From Galerina marginata (Eukaryota > Basidiomycota > Agaricomycetes > Agaricales > Galerinaceae): a stretch of 64,000 bases of DNA. The DNA is taken from positions 1,922,001 through 1,986,000 of the forward strand of contig JAECYW010000011.1 of assembly GCA_023014335.1 (NCBI GenBank), given 5' to 3'. This document shows, one piece after another, positions 34,253 to 44,985 of this stretch; within the stretch, counting starts at the first letter, position 1; every line of letters starts with the position of its first letter. The translations under genes and the position numbers were made by a program. The notes below the pieces were generated by a model that did not search any database, was not told the origin of the DNA, and worked only from the letters and a program-made list of their open reading frames with translations.

Positions 34253-34417
34253 TGACGCCGGAAATCGACTTGGCGCTCGCCCCCGAATATCCGGGCGGAG
34301 CTTTAATTTACATTAGGTACGCTACGTGTCACGTAGGTAGTTTCTTTCAAGCGTTCGGACAGTGGTACCGAGCTTACCTCGAACTTACGGGCCTCGGCTG
34401 GCCGTTTTGGTTCGACA
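34253..34417 (+). repeat. 3' LTR of the gag-only element
   Basis: This is the identical second copy of the 165-bp LTR, followed directly by the AATTC target duplication. Confidence 0.95.
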
Positions 34418-34441
34418 AATTCTTCAGTGAATGAAAAAAGT

Positions 34442-37400
34442 TCAAGTCATACTGTATAACATACCAATTGCATTTTGATTATTCTTTTGATTGTAAGAAA
34501 TACAGTTGATTTCTTTTAAGGCTATACTGCCAGTAACAATACCATCATGATACCAGACATCATTATTACTATTGATTAATCGACATGTGAAATGATTATT
34601 ACCATGATAAATTATGCCTCTTAATTGATATTTTTTTGTGCCAATTTCTGTTTCCAATAAAATGTCACTGTCAATATTGATTTGACTATTAATTTCTACA
34701 TAAATCAATGAAGGTGTATGGCTAACTTTTGTAGAAGTCTCAATGTTATGAGTGTGACATGCAGGACAGATTTGCCTTGTTCTGTGGTGTTGATCAAACC
34801 ATTTTTGAACAGATTCTGTTGTTGTGTGTGGTATGACTTCTATGGGTGAATATTGAACACTAAATGGCACATTGTCAATCCAGCCACATTCACAATGTTT
34901 TTGCTGAAAAAGGACTGGTTCATTTCCAGTAAGCATGGTGTTTATTAGATCATAAACAGAAATAAAGCTTGGTCCATATTTAAACTTATCTCTGTCTGCT
35001 AAATATAGCAGTCTACGAACAATATCTCGAGCATTTTCGAATGATATTTGTTGGTTTAAATGTAATGAAAATCCAGAACTCAAACATTCCATTAAATGAT
35101 TGTAAGCGCAAAACCTTTGATGCCAAATTAAAGGTTGATCAATCCAAATATGACGTAATATTGAAAAAACTGCATCATAAGCACAGCTATAGTTTGTAGA
35201 ATCCCATAATAGTCCAATTGGGTTGTATAGTTGAGCATTGGATATTGTCAAATTATTGTCTGTATCACTTTTTGTAAGCTTCTGTTTTTTTCTTGTGTTT
35301 CCAGAGCTATCCTGATTCTTTCTCTTTTTTTGGGAACCTGTAGAATCATAAAAAATTGTATTTTGAATTACAGTGTGATTTGCTGCATCCTGAAATTCTT
35401 TTTTCTTTTTATCTGAAGTTATAATTTTCCATTTATGATTCATTGCTGTGTTTTCTTCATAAGAAGTAGATGTCCATTGGATGGATTCATGTAATCCCCT
35501 TGGATTAAATGCCTTGCCTTTCCAAGCTTGAAATGCTTTAATAGTTTCACTTCGTGTATCACACAAAATATCATGTGGTAGTTTTTTTTCATATGCTAAC
35601 ATTGTAATATAATCTAGTATTTCTAATTCACGAAATTCTTGACGCAACCAACCTGATGCCCCTCCTGTAATTTTTGATGCATCAAAATCACCAACTATCA
35701 TGGTTTTATCTGCAGATGAACTTCTTGATAAAGCTGTATAAAATGATTGATGACTTTGGCAATGCTCTAAATGACATACATTCTTGTCTCTTGTTTTACC
35801 TTGTGATGCATAGTCTGTCATGGCAAAGTTTGGAAGAAATTGAATCTGCTCCCGTGAAATAGGAATTCCAAAGCCACTTTCCAAAGTAATAACAGTATTT
35901 ACTGTGGATCTTGTAAGAGGTACCACATTTTTTGGTAGGTCTGGAAATTGGACATCATGTGGTGGACTCACTAATTCTACAAATAAAACGTCAAGAATAG
36001 GCTTTCCATGTTTTCCAATTCCAGCTTGCCATCCTTTGATTGTTGCTTCTTGTCCTCTGGTCATACATAATTCAGTTGCTTCATTGTATCTTATCATAAT
36101 TGGCATATTGATGCAAATATCAATTTTTCCTGGAACATGCAAGTCACTGGCTGAATGTGGTTGTTTCCATATCTGCTCTTGAATAATTGGTGTAATTTCC
36201 TTGATATCCAATGTCTTCTTCTTTGTATTATTCTTCTTAGTGGGGCTTTTAGTTGTATTCTTTCTGGGACTGATTTTATTATCAATTGAATAGAATGTAT
36301 ATAATTTCAAACCATTCATTGAGGCAAATTTTTGAGTTCCCAATCTATTGATTTCATCCTTTTGGTCATTCCTGGCTGTAATAATTGAAATATGATCAAA
36401 TTTTGTGTGATCAAAATTAGATTTGCCTGGTTTGTTTCTTATGACTAATTTTCTAAGAAATTGAATATCATCACTTGTACATGCTTTATATCTCATGTTT
36501 TCCAAAGCTTGTCTAAACTGGCTGTCTTTCTTGCTTTGCTTTTTTTGCCGCATATTTTTTCGAAGTATAACAACTTTGTTAATTTGATGCCACATAGCTT
36601 TTCCAATTGCACTTTTCTGGCCTCTTTGAGATATTGATGACAATGTTGATTGACCTATTGATCCACTATACAAAGATGTACTTTCACCTCCCAGAACAGG
36701 TGGTAATTGAGCAAAGTCACCTGCAAAAACAATATGTATTCCACCAAAAGGTAAATTGGGATTTCCTGTTCCAATAGCATAGCGCTCACAAATTCTATAC
36801 ATATCAAAGCATGATAACATTGATACTTCATCAAAAAAAATTATGACTACATTATGAAGTCGATCTTTTAGTTGTGAAATTGCTGTATCACTTATTGTCT
36901 GATCATTGTCTTCTCGTACTCCTAATATGGAATGGTAAGTTGATCCTCCAAGTAATGCTGCTGCTGTTCCTGTTGGTGCCATAATAAGTAATTTATGTGA
37001 TTCATTTCGTCTTCTTAGCAAAGTTTGTAATGCTTCAAGAACACGGGTTTTTCCTGTGCCTCCCATACCACCAAGATACATTTTTAATTGGTCTTTTTCA
37101 GGTTCTAAAATGTAACCTGATATAATGTTATATGCTCTAGTTTGCTCTGTGTTTAAATTATATTCTTCAGCAATATCTTGAACTACTTGCTGTTCCTGTT
37201 GCCTCATTGCATTATTATGCAAGCTATCAATGTCACTAATTTTAACCATATTGTTTGTTGGATCTGTAAAACATCCAATATTTTGACTTGTTGGATTTTC
37301 TGTTTCAACTAATGTGGCTGAATTATTTAAAAGCTGCTGTCTTTTTTTTGTCACCTCCATTCGCCATTGCTTACTGGTTTTTAATACAGATGGAGTCCAG

Positions 37401-40400
37401 ATTGGAAGATTATTAGCAATACTTGGAGAATATTCCAAAAAACCAGTTAATTGCAATGTCATCTTAATAGCTGCCATTTTCAGGGATCTAGTTTTGCCAA
37501 CTAAACCCAGACTAAAAAGCTTTTCATCATGATCATCTTCAAGCAAGTCATCAGTAATATTATTCATTGTATTTTCCATATTAAGATTTTCAATATCATC
37601 TTCATTTATAATATTATTTAATGAATTTTGTTGATTTCTTCGTATTGCACTAAAGTCATCTCTGGCATCAAGACACTCATAACGTACATTGAAGAATTTA
37701 ATAATTTCTTGTTCACGACTGGTAAAATTTGTATTTGAAAAAGCATCTTGCCACATTTCTCCATTATTCCTGAGATCATGATGTGTTCTCCAAGCTCTAA
37801 AAATAACAAGCATTGTACAATAGTAGTATTCATCATTAGAATTGTGTAATCTAGGGAAAGGTCCTCCTAAAAAATTGGGAACTAATTTTTCATTGTTACG
37901 AACACATATAACTTCATGTGTTTCATACAATGGATGTGATTCAAGAAAACAATACCATTTACTCTCAGTATTGCTGCTAATATCATCAAATTCTAAAGTA
38001 TCACTGTCATCTATGATTGAATATGAATCATTTTCATCTTCCTGTTGATCTTTATTGATTATGGTGGCATTATCATGATTTTTTTTTTTTTTCTGCTTGC
38101 GATACAAACGTATCCAGTCATATAATGAAAGTTCATTATAAATCTCTGGTCTAAAACGATAATCATCTAAAAAGCGTGAAGCAAGCAGTTTTCCATTATT
38201 TTTTAAAATAACAACCTGATCTTTAAGACCTTCAGCAATATTGTTATCATTGGTAATATGGGAATTAGATTCTTTCCAAATATGTTTTACAAAACTTTGC
38301 CAATAGAATGGTATAAAACAATGATCTGTGTAGTGATCTGGATTACCTAATAAGTATAATGAAGCCATTGGGGCACCAATTTCCATTTTTACAGTCAAAG
38401 AATTTACAATTTTAGATAACAATTTTCGTGCAACATTTTCAGAATTTGTATCTCTAACTATTATTTCAGAATTTTTTCGGTATATATTTTGAATTACATC
38501 AAATATAACATGTGTTTTAAGACTGTTTTTGGAAATATAATCTGAAACATATGCAACAACAGCCTTAACAGCAGTACCTGACAATAGTGATGTTACATCT
38601 GTATTGCATCGTAAAAGGTATGTTAATACATATGAAAATGTATTAATATTTGGTTCTAATTTCTTTAGATCTATTCGTCCTGTAGAATTATCAATTACTG
38701 TGCTTGTAAATATTTCTCGAGGGAATCTTGCTTTGCACTGATTCATTGCATTATTTAAGCAACCAACATAATCTTGATACTTTACTTTTTTTCCATTGTT
38801 AGTTATGCCACTACTGCACACATGAACATTTGATTTTAGTATTATATCATTAAGATCATCTTGATAATTTTTTGACCATTCTGTCAATTTATTGCAAATC
38901 TGACAAATACTTTCACTATTAATATGTTTTTTTGGGCACAGTGGTGGTGGTTTCATAGGACATTTCATAGTTGGGTCTACATAATTACTTTCAGCCATTT
39001 TATTATTCACTTGTTCTACAACCTCTGACTTGGTATTATTCAAAAATTGGCCAGCTTGCACAGATTCCAGATATGCAACAATTGCTTGATTGAAATCAGA
39101 GTCATTTGACATAATTTTATCACGCATTTCTTGAGGGGTAAGGGCTCCTTTTATCCATAATAGCAGATGCAAATGTAATGTTAATCTGCCTTGTTGCTCT
39201 ACTGTTCCATAGTAAGCACTAGTTTCACCATACAATCCCTGATGATTAGTTTTTACTCCTAATATATGTTTGATAAATGCGGAAATGATAAAATGAAAAA
39301 ACCTGGCTGCAGCAACAGGATTATGTGCAATAAACCTCATTCTTTCATCCCGTGTTAAAGTTTCAGGATAGAATGTTTTGTTTCCTGAGGCCCAGAATAT
39401 ACATATTGGATGTTTTACATCTGTTGGCGAAATAGTAATAAACCAGCAGGGTGAGCCTTTATATGATATTAAAGACCAAATTTCTGTACGATTTATTCGT
39501 TTCATAGTTGCTGAGCCATTCACACGAGATGAAACACATTCCAAATCTGTCAAAAGCTTAAAACATTTTTTTTCTTCTTCAGATGTTATTTCTAATTTTT
39601 TGTTAGTATTTTCCATTTTTTTGATAATTTGACTGATGATATCAGGATTTATAGATAAAACACGATCAGCAATTTCGGAAAAATGAGCTGAGTCAGCCAA
39701 TAAGAAAGAGGAGGTTGTTGTACTTTTGATTTGTTCATGATTAAAAGCTATCAATGGAAAATAAGGGTCTAGTTGGAATCTCCTATCATGATACATTAGT
39801 AAATGTTTTTTCTGAGCTTTTTCACTAATAGCAAAACCTGAACCTATACCTCCCAAACCATATGGAAACAACCAAGGAAACATTTGTGGGTACAATTGTA
39901 TGTTATGGTAGATAGATTCAGGATTGTGGCTATGCCCAACTGCTAAAAATTTTCCTTTATTGTTTAAGTGTTGTAGAGCCTTTGCACGCAGCAATTGTGC
40001 ACTTGAAATTGAATTCATATTATCTCCAGTTATGCCATGAACTGTAAACAAACAATCACCAACATCTGTTCCTTCTTCTTCTTCAATGTCATGCAGACTA
40101 GTGCTTTCAGAATTTTTATTACCTAGTTTTGGTATATACTCAATAGAAACTGGAATACCATCCTCTGGATATTGTTTTAAAGCTTCATAATCTATGATCA
40201 AATTTTCATAATCTATGTGATTTATCATTAACCATTGTAAAGCTTTTGTGACTGCCTGTCTACGAACCAAAAATGGTGTTCTTTTTAAATCATCAGCAGT
40301 TGGTTTCACTGGGCCAGTAAAAATATAGGCCAATACTGAGTCAATTTCTTCAATTGGTGGTGGAAGCTTTTCATATATCTTTTGGGTTGGATTTTCAAAC

Positions 40401-41539
40401 AAAATGGCATTAGCTTTCAGTTTATGACCACCACTTGCAACACGAACAATACAATTATTATGTCTAACACGTGAAATCAACAATCTTTCTGCAAAGCGTA
40501 AATTTTGCAAAGGTTCAGGCACTTCTCCAATCCAAAGTCCATTAGCTAAACATATTCTTGGACGTTTACCATCAGACAAGGCTCTGTAACATTGATTACA
40601 AATAGTTTTACAATTCGGAAGTATTACTGGCTCACTATATTCCAAAACAGGTTCTAATCTACTGCTCCGTTCTTTTCTTGTTACTGCAGATTGAATTAAA
40701 ACATCTAAATTCAGTGAAATTCTTTCTAGTGATTTTAAATCTTTCATAAAATGTAATTCACCACAAACAGCACAAGAACCTTCAGACAAGTTTTTCAAGT
40801 CTGTTTCTTGACAGAAATTTGTTATAATAGAGTGTTCTAGTTTTTCAGATGGCGGATGTGGTGGAAACAGACTTTCTTTCTTGCTTATATTCCCATATAA
40901 TGCAAAGACTGTTTCATAATGGAAACATGTTGAGCAAATATGTTTTTGAATCAACTCTGAGATTTCCAGCCTTGACATGTGTTTCATTCTTTTGCATGTT
41001 AAATCATTATATCCATGAAAAGGTGCTATCTCAGCAAATTTAGCGATCGTTGACAGTGGTAATATATCTTGTAGTTTTATCTTACAAACAATAAAAGATT
41101 CATCATTAAAATACTGCTTTGCCTCATCAGAAGACAGATGTTTGAATATTTGGTACTGTGTCTCATTACTTGGACTGAAGTGGTGATTTTTTATTATTGA
41201 GAATTCTTTGATTTCAGACCATGTAGTCAAGTGAATGGCACCGCCTACAAATCTTGTGCCATTGAAATCAGAAGAGCCGTTACCATTCAAATGATGACTT
41301 CTCAGGTAAATTGTTTTAAATGTAAACAAAACTTTACAGATCATATTACTGAACATGACTAAAATGTCATTAAAACTGGACAGTAGAGACAGCATTTGTC
41401 TACTGAAATACTGATTATTCATTGAGAATAATCTGAGCACCACTGTTACAAGAGCAGGGTTCCTGAAAATCAAGGACACTGCATCTGAAAAGCTGCTGCA
41501 AGAAAAGATGTGATGAAGTAGGATGTGAAGCATTGTCAT
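34442..41539 (-). CDS. Helitron replicase-helicase with C-terminal USP-like domain, 2365 residues, intact
   Basis: Helitrons are rolling-circle DNA transposons. Near residue 260 there is a Cys-rich region (CAVCGELHF), followed by the DUF6570-like region usual in fungal Helitrons. The HUH nuclease motif (LTLHLHLLLW) lies near residue 790 and the two-tyrosine motif (AYVSDYISKN) near 1000. A PIF1-family helicase follows, with Walker A (GGMGGTGKT) near 1493, Walker B (FFDEVSML) near 1570, FAGDFAQLPPV, and DYASQGKTRDKN near the end. The last 265 residues look like a ubiquitin-specific protease. There is a Cys box (DSTNYSCAYDAVFSIL) near 2120, CxC and CxxC zinc ligands near 2216 and 2258, and a His box (HGNNHFTCRL, then WYHDG) near 2316. 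There is no intron and no stop. The coding sequence is strikingly AT-rich against its GC-balanced surroundings. The true ATG may lie downstream of 41539. Confidence 0.93.
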   Translation of the reverse strand: MTMLHILLHHIFSCSSFSDAVSLIFRNPALVTVVLRLFSMNNQYFSRQMLSLLSSFNDILVMFSNMICKVLFTFKTIYLRSHHLNGNGSSDFNGTRFVGGAIHLTTWSEIKEFSIIKNHHFSPSNETQYQIFKHLSSDEAKQYFNDESFIVCKIKLQDILPLSTIAKFAEIAPFHGYNDLTCKRMKHMSRLEISELIQKHICSTCFHYETVFALYGNISKKESLFPPHPPSEKLEHSIITNFCQETDLKNLSEGSCAVCGELHFMKDLKSLERISLNLDVLIQSAVTRKERSSRLEPVLEYSEPVILPNCKTICNQCYRALSDGKRPRICLANGLWIGEVPEPLQNLRFAERLLISRVRHNNCIVRVASGGHKLKANAILFENPTQKIYEKLPPPIEEIDSVLAYIFTGPVKPTADDLKRTPFLVRRQAVTKALQWLMINHIDYENLIIDYEALKQYPEDGIPVSIEYIPKLGNKNSESTSLHDIEEEEGTDVGDCLFTVHGITGDNMNSISSAQLLRAKALQHLNNKGKFLAVGHSHNPESIYHNIQLYPQMFPWLFPYGLGGIGSGFAISEKAQKKHLLMYHDRRFQLDPYFPLIAFNHEQIKSTTTSSFLLADSAHFSEIADRVLSINPDIISQIIKKMENTNKKLEITSEEEKKCFKLLTDLECVSSRVNGSATMKRINRTEIWSLISYKGSPCWFITISPTDVKHPICIFWASGNKTFYPETLTRDERMRFIAHNPVAAARFFHFIISAFIKHILGVKTNHQGLYGETSAYYGTVEQQGRLTLHLHLLLWIKGALTPQEMRDKIMSNDSDFNQAIVAYLESVQAGQFLNNTKSEVVEQVNNKMAESNYVDPTMKCPMKPPPLCPKKHINSESICQICNKLTEWSKNYQDDLNDIILKSNVHVCSSGITNNGKKVKYQDYVGCLNNAMNQCKARFPREIFTSTVIDNSTGRIDLKKLEPNINTFSYVLTYLLRCNTDVTSLLSGTAVKAVVAYVSDYISKNSLKTHVIFDVIQNIYRKNSEIIVRDTNSENVARKLLSKIVNSLTVKMEIGAPMASLYLLGNPDHYTDHCFIPFYWQSFVKHIWKESNSHITNDNNIAEGLKDQVVILKNNGKLLASRFLDDYRFRPEIYNELSLYDWIRLYRKQKKKKNHDNATIINKDQQEDENDSYSIIDDSDTLEFDDISSNTESKWYCFLESHPLYETHEVICVRNNEKLVPNFLGGPFPRLHNSNDEYYYCTMLVIFRAWRTHHDLRNNGEMWQDAFSNTNFTSREQEIIKFFNVRYECLDARDDFSAIRRNQQNSLNNIINEDDIENLNMENTMNNITDDLLEDDHDEKLFSLGLVGKTRSLKMAAIKMTLQLTGFLEYSPSIANNLPIWTPSVLKTSKQWRMEVTKKRQQLLNNSATLVETENPTSQNIGCFTDPTNNMVKISDIDSLHNNAMRQQEQQVVQDIAEEYNLNTEQTRAYNIISGYILEPEKDQLKMYLGGMGGTGKTRVLEALQTLLRRRNESHKLLIMAPTGTAAALLGGSTYHSILGVREDNDQTISDTAISQLKDRLHNVVIIFFDEVSMLSCFDMYRICERYAIGTGNPNLPFGGIHIVFAGDFAQLPPVLGGESTSLYSGSIGQSTLSSISQRGQKSAIGKAMWHQINKVVILRKNMRQKKQSKKDSQFRQALENMRYKACTSDDIQFLRKLVIRNKPGKSNFDHTKFDHISIITARNDQKDEINRLGTQKFASMNGLKLYTFYSIDNKISPRKNTTKSPTKKNNTKKKTLDIKEITPIIQEQIWKQPHSASDLHVPGKIDICINMPIMIRYNEATELCMTRGQEATIKGWQAGIGKHGKPILDVLFVELVSPPHDVQFPDLPKNVVPLTRSTVNTVITLESGFGIPISREQIQFLPNFAMTDYASQGKTRDKNVCHLEHCQSHQSFYTALSRSSSADKTMIVGDFDASKITGGASGWLRQEFRELEILDYITMLAYEKKLPHDILCDTRSETIKAFQAWKGKAFNPRGLHESIQWTSTSYEENTAMNHKWKIITSDKKKKEFQDAANHTVIQNTIFYDSTGSQKKRKNQDSSGNTRKKQKLTKSDTDNNLTISNAQLYNPIGLLWDSTNYSCAYDAVFSILRHIWIDQPLIWHQRFCAYNHLMECLSSGFSLHLNQQISFENARDIVRRLLYLADRDKFKYGPSFISVYDLINTMLTGNEPVLFQQKHCECGWIDNVPFSVQYSPIEVIPHTTTESVQKWFDQHHRTRQICPACHTHNIETSTKVSHTPSLIYVEINSQINIDSDILLETEIGTKKYQLRGIIYHGNNHFTCRLINSNNDVWYHDGIVTGSIALKEINCISYNQKNNQNAIGMLYSMT

Positions 41540-41600
41540 GGTAAATGAGGAAAATGTCGTCGTGGAATGCAGCTTTTATATGTCTCAAATCTGTCAATTG
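34442..41600 (-). mobile_element. Autonomous Helitron (ends unresolved)
   Basis: The intact Rep-helicase gene implies a full element. Its orientation is minus, so its 5' TC end should lie just above 41540 and its 3' end below 34442, partly displaced by the LTR insertion. The AT-rich composition stops near 41600 on one side and near 32495 on the other. I could not identify a convincing TC start or CTRR end. The coordinates given cover only the certain part. Confidence 0.7.
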
Positions 41601-44600
41601 CTGTCAAGCTGACTATTTATGAATTTACGACTCACAAAGTGCAAATGTGACGAAGGTGCTTGAAACGGAGCCGCTTTCGTGTCATATCTTATCTTCCAAG
41701 TCTTATTTTAGTATCTCCATTTTGTTACTTGTCTACCTGCTACGCAGAAGTGGTTGAGAAGAGTGAGCATGAATTTTGAAAGCCGTCTGAATGATATTTA
41801 TTCTAAGATTTCTCTTGCAGACTATCAGTTTTATGATGTTAGTATCTTATTTTCAGTCGCCGGTCGACATGTCGTTGGTTTTGAAATTTCCGCGTTCTTT
41901 TCCTGCTCCCTCAATGTTGTTGTAAAGGCGATCCCTCAGGCTAGTACGCACATAACACATGGTCTTACTTCCAATGAATTCCATCGTGGAGCCTTTTCAA
42001 TTATCGGGTCACTGCCTAGTTTCCTTAATCGCAGGAATCGAGCCGTCGCTTGCTACTCGCGAGGCTCATCTAAGAACATTTATAACTGAGTAGTTGAAGA
42101 CCACGTAAATGATCGATGATAATATTGATGATTGCAATGACCAGTCTACACGTGCTCTTCTCCTCTGCCTTCAAACATTCTGACCCTCGCCCAACCTGCA
42201 ACTTGAAGACGTTCCCACAACTTCTTCGTGCCTCCTTCATTTTCGCGAATCACGGTTTCTCAGATCTCAAGTGGTCCGCCTACGATTATTTAAGGGCATA
42301 TGTTCTTTTCTTATCTTACAAACTCATCTATGTCTTTGTAGGTTGCACTCTATTTCAACATATCATGCGCCGTAGTTGACATCTGTAACTACTACGTGAT
42401 TCTACACTCAAGCTAAGCAGCCTGGCATCGGCGCCCACCTGAAGCCTGTTGTTTAAAAAGGCGAGTAAGTTCCACATTAGAACTGAGGTAAGTAGACTAA
42501 TAATATTTGCATTCAACCTACATAATAGTCAGGATTGGCCTCCGTATCGCCGGACGTTGGACTTCCCAGGGAATGAAAAACGGCCTCCCGCTGACAAGGG
42601 TCAGTTTATTCCTTGCTAAGGTTCACATCTACCCATATCCATTGTCCTCCATTCGTCGCGTAAGCTTACCATCGGACGGGATGAAACCGAATGGCTTTGA
42701 ACTGTTCCACCGCGTCATACGTACAGTGACATTCTGGTACAGACTGCAACGGGCTGGTTATTGGAATGTTTATCAGACTTGCTAATGATTAATACCAAGG
42801 TATGGACATCTGTTGCCGTTCTGATTTTAGCTTGCGGTCATGATGTCTTAGGTTTTGGCCCTAGCATCATGCAGGAACCCCGTTGTGCATTCACCAACAT
42901 AGAGTGGTTACCGACATGGATTGGTTACAAAGGAGTACATTCGTCGGTTGACGGTTTTGGGTACGTATCGAACGTTTGTCCATTGAGAATGTATTTAACG
43001 AATAAGCTAATGACAAATCGGCCACAGGCCTTCAAAACGTTGCCATAGTACGGGGCACAGGCATTCATGAAGCTGCGCCGCGCAGGAGAATCAGCGGGAA
43101 TAGTCTTGGCCATTGGATGGAAATCTGTGACTCAATTGTATGACTTGCGAGTCGGGCTGATCTATCTGATGGCCTTTCCAATTCTTTATCTTCCAGAAGG
43201 AGCATTATATAAGGAATTTACGTTTTTTACCAATATATCCTGCTACGGTATAAATTCTAAGTAAAGTCGTAAAGGACGGTTGGTTCAAATTTCAACTTGA
43301 GATAAAGGTGAATAACAATTGCTTAACGAACGAAGCAATCGAACTACGAAAATTGCCTTAAGAATGTTCTACGCATCTACTTTGAGATGGAAATTTGTAG
43401 GATGCAACGAGAAGAAAAAAACCGGAAGACCATGGACGATTGGAGATTAACAAATAAAGTCAATGCGCTGTGTTCAACAGCCTGTAGATGTACAGTCTAG
43501 ATAAAACTGATAATCTCGTCAACCACTAGATCAGAAAGCGGGACACTTTCCATTAGCCCGTCCCTAAATAGACCCAACAAAATTTTCACGAAATAAACTT
43601 ATGGCTCGAAGAAAACCGTTTCATCTGACAAGGGACACAGTTTGGTAAGCATATTTTGAACCAATTTGCGATATCAACTTACTCTTCATACTTTCCAAGC
43701 GGCATTTGACTTGTCTGTAACGGAAAACGTAAGCAATTCAGTAGTTTCAAAAATAAGAAACATACGAGTTCTTTGTGGAAAGATTGTTCATGGCCACCAT
43801 AGTTTACGTATTGAGACAAAGCCTGCCATGCGTCCCCAGTATGTCTTGAACGTCGATACAGTAAATAAATGTGGAGAACTTGGAAAACAGGTCTGGAAGC
43901 AAATCACAAGTCGTGGCGATGAGGCTAGAAATGTTCCGTGTGTTCACCTGTTTCGACTTGAGCATTTTTGCTGGCGATGTCATCTGCTTCGGTGACCTTC
44001 GCTCAGTATGGGTCTTCTATTGACATATTCCTGAAAAGAAGAGTGTATTGACGTATCCATTGATTGAATTCGCGAAGGCCTACTCGATTCGTCGAGTCAA
44101 CGAGAGACCGTAGCGCGACGTTCTGCAGCATGCCAACAGCTTCTTCTGGTGTTGTAGACAATCAATCCGTGACACTTGTGAGACAGTGCGCGATGGCCGT
44201 GTCGAGACTCGAGACTCGTTATAGAGTTGTCTACGTGCATGTAAATGTGCCATAAGGAAGATATGTTATCTTGATGTGCTTACAATGGACACAAGAAAAG
44301 CCTGATCAAGAAATGGCATTGATGGACTTGTTCGGTAGTGCAGTCGTACAAGGTCGTGGCTGTAAAAAAAGCGAAGGTGAAACATTGTTTCTGTGTCGGG
44401 GCCATGAGATTTCTCGATACCGCCACGAATACGAGTCACGAACAGAGTTCAGCCTCAATACACAGGGACCATCGAACACGAGAACATTCGATTTATTCAA
44501 CCAGCTGGGGACAACAAAACAGGACGGCAGAGGCGAGGACTTGCTAGCTCATCGGTTGTCTGCCAATGATAATAGTCTGCTTTTTAACGGTGAAAGGTAG

Positions 44601-44985
44601 AAGAACAAAACAGTGGTAGGAATCAGTGAAAACATTTGGAGGATCATTTCAACAATGGAGTAAGCAAAGGCGGTTCACTTTTATCTCTCGGAGAGAGGAA
44701 GGATGGGAAAGAATTCATGTCGGAAGACCCTGTCGTGAACGGCATTGAGCGGAGAAGGCGCCTGGAATTAGATGCTAAAACGGCTCTTCGCAGCGGTGGC
44801 AAAGCTGTTCGTCTTTCAAGTCGATGTAGGTCTAGACGCGTTAGTCATTAGACCTCTCCCTTTATTCAAGAAAAGGCAAAGTATCTATCCCGTGTCTGAG
44901 GGCCAAGATGCAAATGGAAAGGTATATAATATATACATACAAGTCAGCGACTTCGAGAAAAAGAAATGCCATACTCGGCCAACGC
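41601..44985. other. Intergenic, 3.4 kb
   Basis: No gene was supported. Many frames of 60-110 codons exist (for example 43666-43995 and 44271-44600, plus), but none shows a domain, good splice sites or paralogy. Composition returns to the host average. It may include the Helitron's 5' leader and host sequence captured by it. Confidence 0.4.

Larger units (their letters stand above)
32866..34417 (+). mobile_element. Gag-only LTR retroelement, 1552 bp, complete with target duplication
   Basis: Two 165-bp direct repeats, 32866-33030 and 34253-34417, begin TG and end CA and look identical along their whole length. The 5-base target duplication AATTC sits at 32861-32865 and 34418-34422. A purine-rich tract (GAGGGGAAG) lies just before the 3' LTR, as expected for a polypurine primer. 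The 1222-bp interior carries one open frame, a Copia-type Gag, and no protease, integrase, reverse transcriptase or RNase H. It is therefore non-autonomous, and the identical LTRs indicate a very recent insertion. It lies 20 bases from the stop codon of the neighbouring Helitron gene. Confidence 0.95.

Noticed and set aside
34411..34440. CTGA near the LTR junction as the Helitron 3' end
   Set aside because: It is followed by A rather than T, and the AT-rich sequence continues on the other side of the LTR element.
41754..42089. BTB-like gene fragment
   Set aside because: A faint resemblance to BTB-domain wording in one frame did not hold over more than a few residues.
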